Origin: Bacteroidota bacterium | Lineage (GTDB): Bacteria > Bacteroidota > Bacteroidia > Flavobacteriales > Flavobacteriaceae | Assembly: GCA_029557895.1 (NCBI GenBank) | Contig: JAKQHT010000025.1 | Coordinates: 170,862-234,861 of the forward strand | Reading direction: 5' to 3' | Length of the DNA: 64,000 nt | Part shown: positions 27,557-35,794 of the stretch, one piece after another | How the letters are laid out: every line of letters begins with the position of its first letter | How positions within the stretch are numbered: position 1 is the first letter of the stretch | The notes under the pieces: generated by a model | Seen by the model: the letters and a program-made list of their open reading frames with translations, nothing else | What the model was told of the DNA's origin: nothing | The model's database searches: none | Program-made: the position numbers and the translations under genes

Positions 27557-28864
27557 ATGATATTAGCAGCAGGTACATTAGGAACAATTTTAGCGACCGT
27601 GGTTGCCTTTTTGGTGGTGACCTTGGTTTTGGTGGTATTGTTATTGTTCGTAAAACAAAAACTGTCGCCATCGGGCCCGGTAAAGATTAAAATCAATGGC
27701 GAAAAAGAAATCGAAGTGCCATCAGGAGGTAGTTTGCTATCTACTTTGGGGAATGCCAAAATCTTTTTGCCTTCGGCCTGTGGTGGTGGTGGAACCTGCC
27801 TGCAATGTGAGTGCCATGTCCTTTCTGGGGGCGGTGAGGCTCTGCCAACCGAAACACCACATTTTACCCGTAAAGAACTTCAGGAAGGTGCTCGTTTGGG
27901 ATGTCAGGTAAAAGTAAAACAGGATATGGAAATTACCATTCCAGAAGAAGTATTCGGTATCAAAAAATGGGAAGCCGAAGTAGTAAGGAACTATAACGTG
28001 GCATCTTTCATCAAGGAATTTGTGGTACGTATCCCGGAAGATATGAACTATAAAGCCGGTGGCTACATCCAGATTGAAATACCTCCATGTACCGTTAACT
28101 ACAAAGATATCGATATTACGGCACATCCTGAAGAACACGAAACACCGGACAAGTTCAAGGCAGAATGGGACAAGTTCAATCTTTGGCCTTTGGTCATGAA
28201 AAATACAGAAACCGTTGAGCGTGCCTACTCTATGGCTTCATACCCTGCCGAAGGACGTGACATTATGCTTAATGTACGAATTGCGACACCGCCTTGGGAC
28301 CGAAACAAAAATGGTTGGATGGACGTCAATCCCGGTATAGCCTCATCCTATATTTTTAACCAAAAACCGGGCGATAAGGTTGTTATTTCCGGACCTTATG
28401 GAGAGTTCTTTATAAACGAATCAGAAGCAGAAATGCTTTACGTGGGCGGAGGCGCCGGTATGGCACCCATGCGTTCACATCTGTACCACTTGTTCAAGAC
28501 CTTGAAAACAGGTAGAAAAGTAACCTATTGGTACGGCGGACGTTCCAAACGAGAGTTGTTCTATTTGGAGCATTTCCGTGAACTGGAACGGGAATTCCCT
28601 AACTTTAAGTTCTATTTGGCATTATCAGAACCGTTACCGGAAGACAACTGGAAAGTAAAAGAAAACATCGATGCGCCGGGCGATGGCTTTGTGGGCTTTA
28701 TCCACAATTGTGTGATTGATAATTATTTGAACCATCACGAAGCGCCAGAGGATATTGAATTGTATTTCTGTGGTCCGCCATTGATGAACCAAGCTGTTCA
28801 AAAAATGGGACAGGATTTTGGTATTCCAGATGAAAATATTCGTTTTGACGACTTTGGAGGATAA
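27557..28864 (+). CDS. nqrF: Na+-translocating NADH:quinone reductase subunit F
   Basis: NADH-oxidising entry subunit with one N-terminal helix, a 2Fe-2S ferredoxin domain and a FAD/NADH reductase domain (435 aa). The helix is [20 protein letters not shown]. Cluster cysteines are in [16 protein letters not shown] (Cys-x5-Cys-x2-Cys pattern) with a fourth at [11 protein letters not shown]-binding [11 protein letters not shown] and NADH-binding [16 protein letters not shown] and [11 protein letters not shown] follow. It ends the operon, and a strong terminator follows at 28908-28943. Confidence 0.97.
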   Translation: MILAAGTLGTILATVVAFLVVTLVLVVLLLFVKQKLSPSGPVKIKINGEKEIEVPSGGSLLSTLGNAKIFLPSACGGGGTCLQCECHVLSGGGEALPTETPHFTRKELQEGARLGCQVKVKQDMEITIPEEVFGIKKWEAEVVRNYNVASFIKEFVVRIPEDMNYKAGGYIQIEIPPCTVNYKDIDITAHPEEHETPDKFKAEWDKFNLWPLVMKNTETVERAYSMASYPAEGRDIMLNVRIATPPWDRNKNGWMDVNPGIASSYIFNQKPGDKVVISGPYGEFFINESEAEMLYVGGGAGMAPMRSHLYHLFKTLKTGRKVTYWYGGRSKRELFYLEHFRELEREFPNFKFYLALSEPLPEDNWKVKENIDAPGDGFVGFIHNCVIDNYLNHHEAPEDIELYFCGPPLMNQAVQKMGQDFGIPDENIRFDDFGG

Positions 28865-28907
28865 TATTCCTAACGAAAAAGAATGTCATACTGAACTTGG
28901 TTCAGCA

Positions 28908-28943
28908 TCAAAAAACCGACGCGATTTTTAGTCGGTTTTTTTT
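28908..28943 (+). terminator. intrinsic terminator of the nqr operon
   Basis: AAAAAACCGAC (28910-28920) pairs perfectly with GTCGGTTTTTT (28931-28941), an 11-bp stem with a 10-nt loop and T run. It is symmetric, so it could also end transcription of the minus-strand neighbour at 28949, and both genes face it. Confidence 0.9.
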
Positions 28944-28948
28944 GTTCA

Positions 28949-29398
28949 CTAAACCAAAATTTTTTCTTCCCGGTTATTTTCCACTTTAAACAGAGCGGTA
29001 TAGTCCATAACATTGGTAATTCCATCCATTTGGCACAATAAGGCGATAACGGCACATAATCCTTCGAAAATCACATTTTGGTCGGTAGGGTTGTCGGGCT
29101 TTTTGTTTTTGTGGTGGAGCGGTAGCTTGTACCCACAGCCCCTTAAAAAAGTAGCTTCGATTTCCATTAGTTCCAATGGTGAGTATCCATTGAACGTTCT
29201 TCCAAGATTTTGGTGTACATGACCCCAATAGTTCAATTTAACAGAGCCGTGGTCATCTGATAAGTGTTTCCAAAAATCCCTATTGTCCAGAATATTGCCA
29301 ACGGCACATTGTTTGCAACATTCGGGATGCAAACGGTTGTTATGAAATGCATTGTACAATTTTTTTATGGCAGAATCTAACCGTTGTGATGTTTTCAT
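28949..29398 (-). CDS. conserved Cys-rich protein convergent to nqrF (function unknown)
   Basis: 149-aa soluble protein starting MKTSQRLDSAIKKLYNAFHNNRLHP. It has no signal peptide. Six cysteines occur: three in a tight ECCKQCAVG cluster (residues about 26-31), one in RGCGYKL and two near the C-terminus (GLCAVIALLC). I recall similar short proteins in flavobacteria beside nqr operons, sometimes mis-named as subunit F, but no domain of NqrF is present. The CCxxC cluster suggests metal binding, which is inference. The gene is convergent with nqrF and shares its terminator. Confidence 0.72.
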   Translation of the reverse strand: MKTSQRLDSAIKKLYNAFHNNRLHPECCKQCAVGNILDNRDFWKHLSDDHGSVKLNYWGHVHQNLGRTFNGYSPLELMEIEATFLRGCGYKLPLHHKNKKPDNPTDQNVIFEGLCAVIALLCQMDGITNVMDYTALFKVENNREEKILV

Positions 29399-29595
29399 GG
29401 TGCGATGCTTTTTTCTAAAGGTACAAAAAATGGAGGAATATGCGAAGAAAGTTCCATCGGCAGAAGAAAAAGCAATTCTTTTTCCGTGAGTGCTTCATTT
29501 TCATTGAAACGATGCGCACATTGATATTCTTTGCCTTTGTGAGCTGCTTTGGCGAATTGCACACCAGTAAACCAAAAACGTTTGGAGGTAGATTT

Positions 29596-30705
29596 TTAGT
29601 TGTCGGGCTCAAAGTCCAATGAGATGGAATTCATGCAGTAGCGTTTGTGGGTAGGTGCCGGTCCATCGTCAAAGATGTGCCCAAGATGCGAGCCGCAACG
29701 AGCACATTCTACTTCTATGCGCTGCATGCCGTGCGAGTTGTCCTTTTTGTACAAAACGCTGTTGGGCCTGTCAGTTTCAAAGAAACTTGGCCACCCGCAG
29801 GTGCTTGAAAATTTTGCGTCGGAGCGAAACAATTTGTTGCCGCAAACGGCGCAAAAGTAGGTTCCCTTACTATCCGTATTCCAGTATTTTCCCGTAAATG
29901 GTCGTTCGGTGCCTTGTTCTCTTGCAACTGCATAAAGGTCGGCAGACAAGATTTTTTTCCATTCGGCATTGCTAATGCTCAAATGTGTTGTGTCTGTTCT
30001 TGAATAATAAGGATTACCATTTTTTACGGCTTGTTCCATTTTCAGTTTTTCGTGAAACACCTTTTTGAATTTTTCCAATTTAGGTTGGATGACCATTCTG
30101 CAATAGGGTTCGTCCCTATTGTTCTCATAGTAGTTTTGGTGGTAATCTTCTGCTTTGTAAAACGTTGAATACGGACTTACTTCGGTAACGATTTTGCTGT
30201 TATACGCTTTTTCCTCATTCAATTTGTTGATGTAATGTTCCGCTAATTTTTTTTGTTTGTCATTATGATAAAAAATGGCCGAGCGATATTGTGTGCCTCT
30301 GTCATTTCCTTGCCTGTTTAATTGTGTCGGATCGTGGGCAATAAAGAATGCAGCCAACAATTCATCAAATGAAATTTTGCTTGGGATGTAAATGATGTTG
30401 CAAGCTTCGGCATGTCCTGTCGTGCCTGTACATACTTGCTTGTACGTTGGGTTGGCAACATTTCCGCCTGTATATCCCGATACCACTTCGAGCACCCCTT
30501 CCAATTGTTTGAATTGTGTTTCCACACACCAAAAACAACCTGCCGCAAAAGTCGCGGTTTCCGTTTCGTTCACAACGTCGCTTTTTTTACTTTGGTTCAT
30601 TTCTTTAAACGCTTCGGTCTGTCCTACATCACTTTTTTGGCCACAGGAGGAAAAGGGCAGCGCCAAAACCGAAAACCAAATCATTTTTAATACACGTGCA
30701 GCCAT
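29596..30705 (-). CDS. msrAB: lipidated MsrA-MsrB fusion, peptide methionine sulfoxide reductase
   Basis: 369-aa bifunctional enzyme that reduces both S- and R-methionine sulfoxides in oxidised proteins. The N-terminus is a lipoprotein signal (ALPFSSCGQ, Cys21), so it should sit on a periplasmic membrane face. The MsrA domain (about 50-210) has GCFWC at residues 56-60 and YTGGN. The MsrB domain (about 245-365) has zinc CxxC pairs (FCAVCGN and ECARCGS), the SSTCGWPSF segment and the catalytic-cysteine motif RYCMNS. An alternative start at 30684 still keeps the signal. The 200-bp interval on its 3' side shows no gene. Confidence 0.95.
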   Translation of the reverse strand: MAARVLKMIWFSVLALPFSSCGQKSDVGQTEAFKEMNQSKKSDVVNETETATFAAGCFWCVETQFKQLEGVLEVVSGYTGGNVANPTYKQVCTGTTGHAEACNIIYIPSKISFDELLAAFFIAHDPTQLNRQGNDRGTQYRSAIFYHNDKQKKLAEHYINKLNEEKAYNSKIVTEVSPYSTFYKAEDYHQNYYENNRDEPYCRMVIQPKLEKFKKVFHEKLKMEQAVKNGNPYYSRTDTTHLSISNAEWKKILSADLYAVAREQGTERPFTGKYWNTDSKGTYFCAVCGNKLFRSDAKFSSTCGWPSFFETDRPNSVLYKKDNSHGMQRIEVECARCGSHLGHIFDDGPAPTHKRYCMNSISLDFEPDN

Positions 30706-30978
30706 AATTCTCGTTTTATCGTCCCAACATATTGCCGTTCATAAAAAGAACGTGCTGATTTAATTTCTATTGTATAAAATATAGGTGAAGTTGTCCTTGG
30801 GCATGCGGTACGTACATCCGAAGGAATTTACGGACTATCAAACATCCACACTACTATTCAATGCAACGCCAATAATCCAGGCATAGTTTTTCTGTCCTGC
30901 TACAGCTTCGGCCTGTTTTGCACAGAATCCTTGTTTGGTTCTTTGCACCTATGTCATTTTAATTGTAATTTTATGCCC

Positions 30979-31356
30979 ATGCATAGACCGCTAACAGATC
31001 AAGAGTTGCACAACCTCGCCATGAACCACGTAGGTCATGAACTTGAGCGCCTTGGTTTTGAGTTTATAGCTGTAAACAGTAAACTAAAAAAACACCCGCA
31101 ATTTGTGTGCATTGACAAAAAAAACCAATATTATTTTGTGATTGTTAGAGCAGTGATGTTGCCGGATAATCCCAACAATTATGATGTGGTATGGATGGAA
31201 ACTTTCAAAAATCACGCCCGTGGCCAAGGTGCCAAGGTACTGTATGCAGGTGTGGGCCTGGCCAACCCCCAAGAAGAAGGCTTGCCGCTATATTTGAATG
31301 AAGCTTATTTAATGGAATATAATGGTATACAGAATATTGACATGAGTCTAAACTGA
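30979..31356 (+). CDS. conserved small protein co-transcribed with apbE (function unknown)
   Basis: 125-aa soluble protein from the ATG at 30979 (MHRPLTDQELHNLAMNHVGHELERLG); an ATG two codons earlier (30973) is equally possible, and the 30931 start is unlikely. No signal or membrane segment. Its sequence has an alpha/beta pattern (FEFIAVNSKLKKHPQFVCIDKKNQYYFVIVRAV; AKVLYAGVGLANPQEEGLPLYLNEAYL). Its TGA overlaps the ATG of apbE by one base (TGATG), showing translational coupling. I recall homologues beside apbE in Bacteroidota. The role is unknown. Confidence 0.75.
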   Translation: MHRPLTDQELHNLAMNHVGHELERLGFEFIAVNSKLKKHPQFVCIDKKNQYYFVIVRAVMLPDNPNNYDVVWMETFKNHARGQGAKVLYAGVGLANPQEEGLPLYLNEAYLMEYNGIQNIDMSLN

Positions 31357-32327
31357 TGAAACAGCCATACTTTTTACTCGTTTTTTTGTTTGTTTTATCT
31401 TGTGAACGCACACCGCACAACACCAAGATTTACGGCGAAGTCTTTGGCACCTCTTACTCTGTGATTTATGATGCCGATACTGATTATGGCAAGCAATTTG
31501 ACAGCATTTTTGCCATCATCAATAAGTCCATGTCCACCTACATGCCCGAATCCGATATTTCTAAAATCAACCGCAACGAAACGGTAGAGGTCGATGACCA
31601 TTTTATCAAGGTTTTCAACAAATCAAAAGAAATTTATCGTTTTACCGAAGGTGCCTTCGATCCAAGTATTGGTGCTGTGGTCAACGCTTGGGATTTTGGT
31701 CCCGACGGTGCGATTGCCAACTTGGACAGCCTAAAGATTGATAGCTTGATGCGTACTGTCGGGTTCAACAGGATGGGTATCAGAGAGCGCAGGGTTGTCA
31801 AGGAAAAACAAGCCTTTATAGATTTTAACGCCATTGCCAAAGGATATGGCGTGGATGTTATCGCCTATTTTTTGGAAAGTAAGCACATCGATAATTATTT
31901 GGTAGAGATCGGCGGCGAAATTCATTGTAAAGGTTTGAATGTGGAAAAGCAACAGCCCTGGAAAGTGGGTGTGGAGATGCCTCACTTTGATGGCACGCAG
32001 TCCATCGTAAAAGCCATTGCTTTAGATGGTTCGATGGCTACTTCTGGCACATACAGAAAGTTCCGTACCGATAGCATTGGTAATCGCTTTTCGCACATCA
32101 TAGACACAAAAACCGGTTACCCGAGTAAGACCAATCTTTTGAGTGTATCGGTCATTGCCGAAGACTGTATGACCGCTGATGGTTATGCAACGGCCTTTAA
32201 ATCTATGGGAATAGCCAAGACGCAGTCATTTCTGTCCGCACATCCGGAATTGAAGGTGTTTTTGATTTTTGAAAATGACAATCAAGAATTGGAAACCCTG
32301 TCCTTGAACGGATTTCCAATGGATTAA
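31356..32327 (+). CDS. apbE: FAD:protein FMN transferase (ApbE), lipoprotein
   Basis: 323-aa flavin transferase that cuts FAD and attaches FMN to a threonine in the S-G-A-T type motif of NqrB and NqrC. It starts with a lipoprotein signal (LFVLSC, Cys16), placing it on a periplasmic face, where its substrates' sites are. Family motifs are GTSYSVIY, STYMPESDISKINR, DFNAIAKGYGVDVIA, EIGGEIHCKG, and DTKTGYPSK with AEDCMTADGYATA. The position 2.5 kb from nqrF and the presence of both target motifs support a role in Nqr maturation. The last 4 bp overlap the convergent methyltransferase gene. Confidence 0.95.
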   Translation: MKQPYFLLVFLFVLSCERTPHNTKIYGEVFGTSYSVIYDADTDYGKQFDSIFAIINKSMSTYMPESDISKINRNETVEVDDHFIKVFNKSKEIYRFTEGAFDPSIGAVVNAWDFGPDGAIANLDSLKIDSLMRTVGFNRMGIRERRVVKEKQAFIDFNAIAKGYGVDVIAYFLESKHIDNYLVEIGGEIHCKGLNVEKQQPWKVGVEMPHFDGTQSIVKAIALDGSMATSGTYRKFRTDSIGNRFSHIIDTKTGYPSKTNLLSVSVIAEDCMTADGYATAFKSMGIAKTQSFLSAHPELKVFLIFENDNQELETLSLNGFPMD

Positions 32328-33091
32328 TCTTTATGGACTACAGGGACAATCTCTCCTTTGGCCAAACAATATCTCTCAATTTCTTCGGGTGAAAGTGAAG
32401 CAGTGTAATCAACTTCGTTGACCGTGAAACCGATATTTCGGAGTTTGTCAAAATAATCGCGACCATAAATGCGAACGTGGTCATATTGTCCAAAGATCTT
32501 GGCGCGTTCTTTTTGGTCGGTTATGGTGTTGTCCTCGAAGGTTTCTTTTAGTCCCAAATCCTGTGGAACCTGAAAAATGCCCATACCTCCGGGTTTCATC
32601 ACACGTAATAATTCTTGCATGGCTTTAGTGTCATTGGGGATGTGTTCCAGGACATGGTTGCACAGGATGAAGTCAAATGCATTGTCTGCAAAGGGCAAAT
32701 TACAGATATCCGCCTTGACATCTGCCAAAGGTGAATTAAGGTCCGTTGTCACATAGTCGAGGTTTGCCATCGCACGGAAACGTTTGTAAAATGCTTGTTC
32801 CGGAGCAAAATGGAGCACTTTTATCTTTGCTCTGAAAAAATCGGTTTCGTTTTGAAGATACAACCACAACAGCCTATGGCGTTCGAGGCTCAAAGTGGAT
32901 GGAGATAGCACGTTGTTGCGCTGCTTGCCATAACCGTAGGGCAAAAACGCCTTGAAGCTCTTTCCGTCAATGGGATCGGTAAATGTGTTGCCTCTCAAAA
33001 AAAACGCAAACACCGGGCTGGCCACATAGCTCAACCTTATTAAGATGGGCCTCGGAATAGTGTTCAGGATTATTTTGAAGAGTTTTTTCAT
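32324..33091 (-). CDS. class I SAM-dependent methyltransferase
   Basis: 255-aa methyltransferase of the Methyltransf_11 type. The Rossmann SAM site is spread over VLHFAPEQAFYKRF, DYVTTDLNSPLADVKADICNLPF and FDFILCNHVLEHIPND. The N-terminal hydrophobic stretch (PILIRLSYVASPVFAFFLRG) suggests a membrane-associated segment, and LHFAPE with YVTTDL occurs in polysaccharide- or lipid-linked methyltransferases. The substrate is unknown. It starts 3 bp downstream of map and ends with a 4-bp overlap with apbE. Confidence 0.82.
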   Translation of the reverse strand: MKKLFKIILNTIPRPILIRLSYVASPVFAFFLRGNTFTDPIDGKSFKAFLPYGYGKQRNNVLSPSTLSLERHRLLWLYLQNETDFFRAKIKVLHFAPEQAFYKRFRAMANLDYVTTDLNSPLADVKADICNLPFADNAFDFILCNHVLEHIPNDTKAMQELLRVMKPGGMGIFQVPQDLGLKETFEDNTITDQKERAKIFGQYDHVRIYGRDYFDKLRNIGFTVNEVDYTASLSPEEIERYCLAKGEIVPVVHKD

Positions 33092-33094
33092 GCG

Positions 33095-33913
33095 TCAAAG
33101 CACCAGGGCTTTCTTGCGAAATGCATTTTCTTCGTCAGAGGTAATGCCCAAAGCTTCATAGATGTACGAAAATGTCGATAGGATTTCTGGCTTACCGTCC
33201 ACTATTGCAACATCGTGCTCAAAATGTGCGCTTGGCTTTCCGTCCTGTGTGACAATGGTCCAACCGTCCTTGAGTTGCTTTACGCGGTGCGTTCCCATAT
33301 TTATCATTGGTTCAATAGCTACCACCATGCCCTCAACAAATTTTTTGCCCTGACCTCGTTTGCCGTAATTGGGCATTTCGGGGTCTTCGTGCATTTTTCT
33401 GCCCAGTCCGTGGCCTACGAGTTCACGTACCACACCATAGCCATGGGATTCGCAATAGTTTTGGATGGCAAAGCCAACATCGCCCACCCGATTGCCGACC
33501 TTTAGCTCACGGATGCCCAGATATAGTGATTCTTTGGTTACCTGTAATAGTTTTTTTGTTTCTGGGGCTACTTCCCCAATTTCAAATGTGTAGGCATGGT
33601 CGCCATAAAATCCATTTTTTAGGGCGCCACAATCCACAGAAACGATGTCCCCTTCCTTAAGTGGAACGTTCGTGGGAAGACCGTGTACTACGGCTTCGTT
33701 GGTGCTGCAAAGCAGTGTGGATGGACAATCGTACAATCCTAAAAATCCTGGGATGGCACCTTGCTCGCGAATGAACTCTTCGGCCAGTTTGTCCAAATAC
33801 GCGGTGGTAACGCCGGGTTTTAGCTCTTTGGCAAGCATTCCCAAGGTCCTTGAGACTACAAGGGCGCTTTCTCGCATCAACGCAATTTCTTCTGCAGTTT
33901 TGGTAATAATCAT
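33095..33913 (-). CDS. map: methionine aminopeptidase type I
   Basis: Removes the initiator methionine from nascent proteins. From the ATG at 33913 (MIITKTAEEIALMRESAL) the product is 272 aa. The metal ligands are in VSVDCGALKNGFYGDHAYTF (two Asp), VGHGLGRKMHEDPEMPNY (His) and the C-terminal EPMINMG and HFEHDVAIVDG (Glu). An ATG at 33934 lies inside the predicted -7 element, so it is rejected. The methyltransferase gene follows at 3 bp. Confidence 0.96.
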   Translation of the reverse strand: MIITKTAEEIALMRESALVVSRTLGMLAKELKPGVTTAYLDKLAEEFIREQGAIPGFLGLYDCPSTLLCSTNEAVVHGLPTNVPLKEGDIVSVDCGALKNGFYGDHAYTFEIGEVAPETKKLLQVTKESLYLGIRELKVGNRVGDVGFAIQNYCESHGYGVVRELVGHGLGRKMHEDPEMPNYGKRGQGKKFVEGMVVAIEPMINMGTHRVKQLKDGWTIVTQDGKPSAHFEHDVAIVDGKPEILSTFSYIYEALGITSDEENAFRKKALVL

Positions 33914-33931
33914 CTTTTTAAAAAATATGCA

Positions 33932-33939
33932 CAAAGATA
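33932..33939 (-). promoter_or_regulatory. -7 element of the map promoter
   Basis: TATCTTTG on the minus strand (33939-33932), with CA after it. The predicted start lies about 12 nt before the ATG at 33913. No clear -33 TTG at standard spacing. Confidence 0.5.
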
Positions 33940-34052
33940 CTCATTTTTAGAAGATGATAATTTTAATGGAATATGACAATTGACAGTTATTTCAAAAAAT
34001 TATGTGCTTAAATTTGTGCTTCATAAGTTGGAACACTAATAATTGATTTAAT

Positions 34053-35327
34053 ATGTATAATCCTGTAAGTGCCGAAGAGGCAGTAAAAGTTATAAAGTCT
34101 GGTGATAGGGTTTATCTACAAGCCGCAGCGGCTGTACCGCAAAAACTCATCAATGCCATGTCTGAAAGGCATGAAGAATTGCGAAACGTAGAGGTTTGCC
34201 ACTTGCATATTGAGGGCGATGCGCCCTATGCCAATCCTGCGTACAAAGATAGTTTCCATGTAAACTCCTTTTTCATTGGTAAAAATGTCAGGCATACTCT
34301 AAAGGCTGGCAACGGGTCATATACACCAGTCTTTTTGAGTGAATTGCCATTGCTGTTCAAGCGTAACATCCTCAATATTGACGTGGCATTGATACACGTG
34401 TCCGTTCCGGATAGGCACGGCTATTGCTCTTTGGGTGTGTCAGTAGAGGCCACATTGGCGGCCATTGATAATGCCAAGTATGTCATTGCGCAGATAAACA
34501 AGCAAATGCCCCGTACACACGGTGCCGGTATCATCCATATTTCTGAAATTGATGCTTTTGTGGAATGTGATGAGCCATTACCATCACATGCAGCTGCAAC
34601 TCCAGATGCTGTAGAAGACAAAATAGGCGGTTTTGTGGCCGGATTGATTGAAGATCGCAGTACCTTGCAGATGGGTATTGGTAGTATTCCCAACGCAGTT
34701 TTGTCCAAGTTGACCAATCATAAAGATTTGGGGCTACATACTGAAATGTTTTCTGATGGCGTGATCGACCTGATTCTTGATGACGTGATCAACTCAAACT
34801 ACAAAGCGATCAATAGAGGTAGGGCATTGGCTACTTTTCTCATTGGATCCAAGCGACTGTACGATTTTGTGGATGACAACCCATTCATTGAAATGCGGGC
34901 TTCGGATTATGTAAACAATGTTTCCATTGTAAAACAAAACCCAAGAATGGTAGCCATCAACTCGGCTATTGAGATTGATTTGAGTGGTCAGGTATGTGCG
35001 GATTCCATAGGGTTTTCAATGTATTCGGGTGTTGGAGGACAGATGGATTTTATTCGAGGAGCTTCATTGAGCGATGGAGGGAAGGCCATTATTGCGCTGC
35101 CTTCAACTACCAAAAAGGGTATCAGTAGGATTGTGCCGGTGCTTAACAGAGGTGCGGGAGTGGTTACCACAAGAGCACATGTTCATTATGTGGTTACAGA
35201 ATATGGAGTGGCTCATTTATATGGGAAAACCATCAAGCAACGCGTGAAAGCTTTATTGGATATTGCTCATCCAAATTACAGAGAAAGTATTGAAAAACAG
35301 TATTTTGAAATGATGTCGGGCAAATAG
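34053..35327 (+). CDS. acetyl-CoA hydrolase/transferase family CoA-transferase
   Basis: 424-aa class I CoA-transferase of the 4-hydroxybutyrate CoA-transferase/Cat type. The conserved glutamate that forms the CoA thioester lies in GLHTEMFSDG (Glu231). Other features are AGIIHISEIDAF, QMGIGSIPNAVLSKL and the C-terminal VVTTRAHVHYVVTEYGVAHLYGK. It probably moves CoA between acetyl-CoA and a carboxylate such as succinate, butyrate or 4-hydroxybutyrate; the substrate is not settled by sequence. It stands alone and in opposite orientation to its neighbours, so it appears to be a single-gene unit. Confidence 0.88.
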   Translation: MYNPVSAEEAVKVIKSGDRVYLQAAAAVPQKLINAMSERHEELRNVEVCHLHIEGDAPYANPAYKDSFHVNSFFIGKNVRHTLKAGNGSYTPVFLSELPLLFKRNILNIDVALIHVSVPDRHGYCSLGVSVEATLAAIDNAKYVIAQINKQMPRTHGAGIIHISEIDAFVECDEPLPSHAAATPDAVEDKIGGFVAGLIEDRSTLQMGIGSIPNAVLSKLTNHKDLGLHTEMFSDGVIDLILDDVINSNYKAINRGRALATFLIGSKRLYDFVDDNPFIEMRASDYVNNVSIVKQNPRMVAINSAIEIDLSGQVCADSIGFSMYSGVGGQMDFIRGASLSDGGKAIIALPSTTKKGISRIVPVLNRGAGVVTTRAHVHYVVTEYGVAHLYGKTIKQRVKALLDIAHPNYRESIEKQYFEMMSGK

Positions 35328-35336
35328 GGGTGAGTT

Positions 35337-35750
35337 CTATTTTTTGAATATTGAAAAAAAACCTTTCTTTTTTTCTTTATGTGGAAGTGACTGCTCTGAA
35401 TTGGTGAGCATTTGGTAAACTTCTCCCCAGCCGAGAACACCGCCGATATTCCGGTCGTCTATAAAGATGTCGGCGAGTATTTTTCGGCTTTTGGTGCTGT
35501 CAAATTCCTCTTCGGGAAAACTCCTGTTTACCGCATAAAAAGTGATGCCGTTTTCTTTGCAGAATGCCACGGCCTCATCGAGGCTAGAACCGCTTCTGTA
35601 AGTCCACAATATTAACCTGTGCCCATCTTCTTGCAGTCGTTTCAAGGCTTCAAAGGCAAAGATGCGCGGTTTTCCTATCTTGGGATAGGCGTCTTCTACA
35701 ATGGTGCCATCAAAATCTACAGCTATGATGTGTTTGCCGATTATATTCAT
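35337..35750 (-). CDS. small HAD-like hydrolase
   Basis: 137-aa protein from the ATG at 35750 (MNIIGKHIIAVDFDGTIVED). HAD motif I is DFDGT with the two aspartates, motif II is in LILWTYRS, and motif IV is ADIFIDDRN. The product has no cap domain. The family (BT0820-like) probably hydrolyses small phosphate esters, but the substrate is unknown. The last 20 residues (HKEKKKGFFSIFKK) are basic and look like an added tail. It lies 44 bp downstream of gpmI on the same strand. Confidence 0.86.
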   Translation of the reverse strand: MNIIGKHIIAVDFDGTIVEDAYPKIGKPRIFAFEALKRLQEDGHRLILWTYRSGSSLDEAVAFCKENGITFYAVNRSFPEEEFDSTKSRKILADIFIDDRNIGGVLGWGEVYQMLTNSEQSLPHKEKKKGFFSIFKK

Positions 35751-35794
35751 CAATTTTTTTCTTTTAAGGTGCAAATTTACAACAAATTTACAGA

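Noticed and set aside
29415..29612. 65-aa minus-strand ORF between the Cys-rich gene and msrAB
   Set aside because: No similarity pattern or start context; AT-rich spacer.
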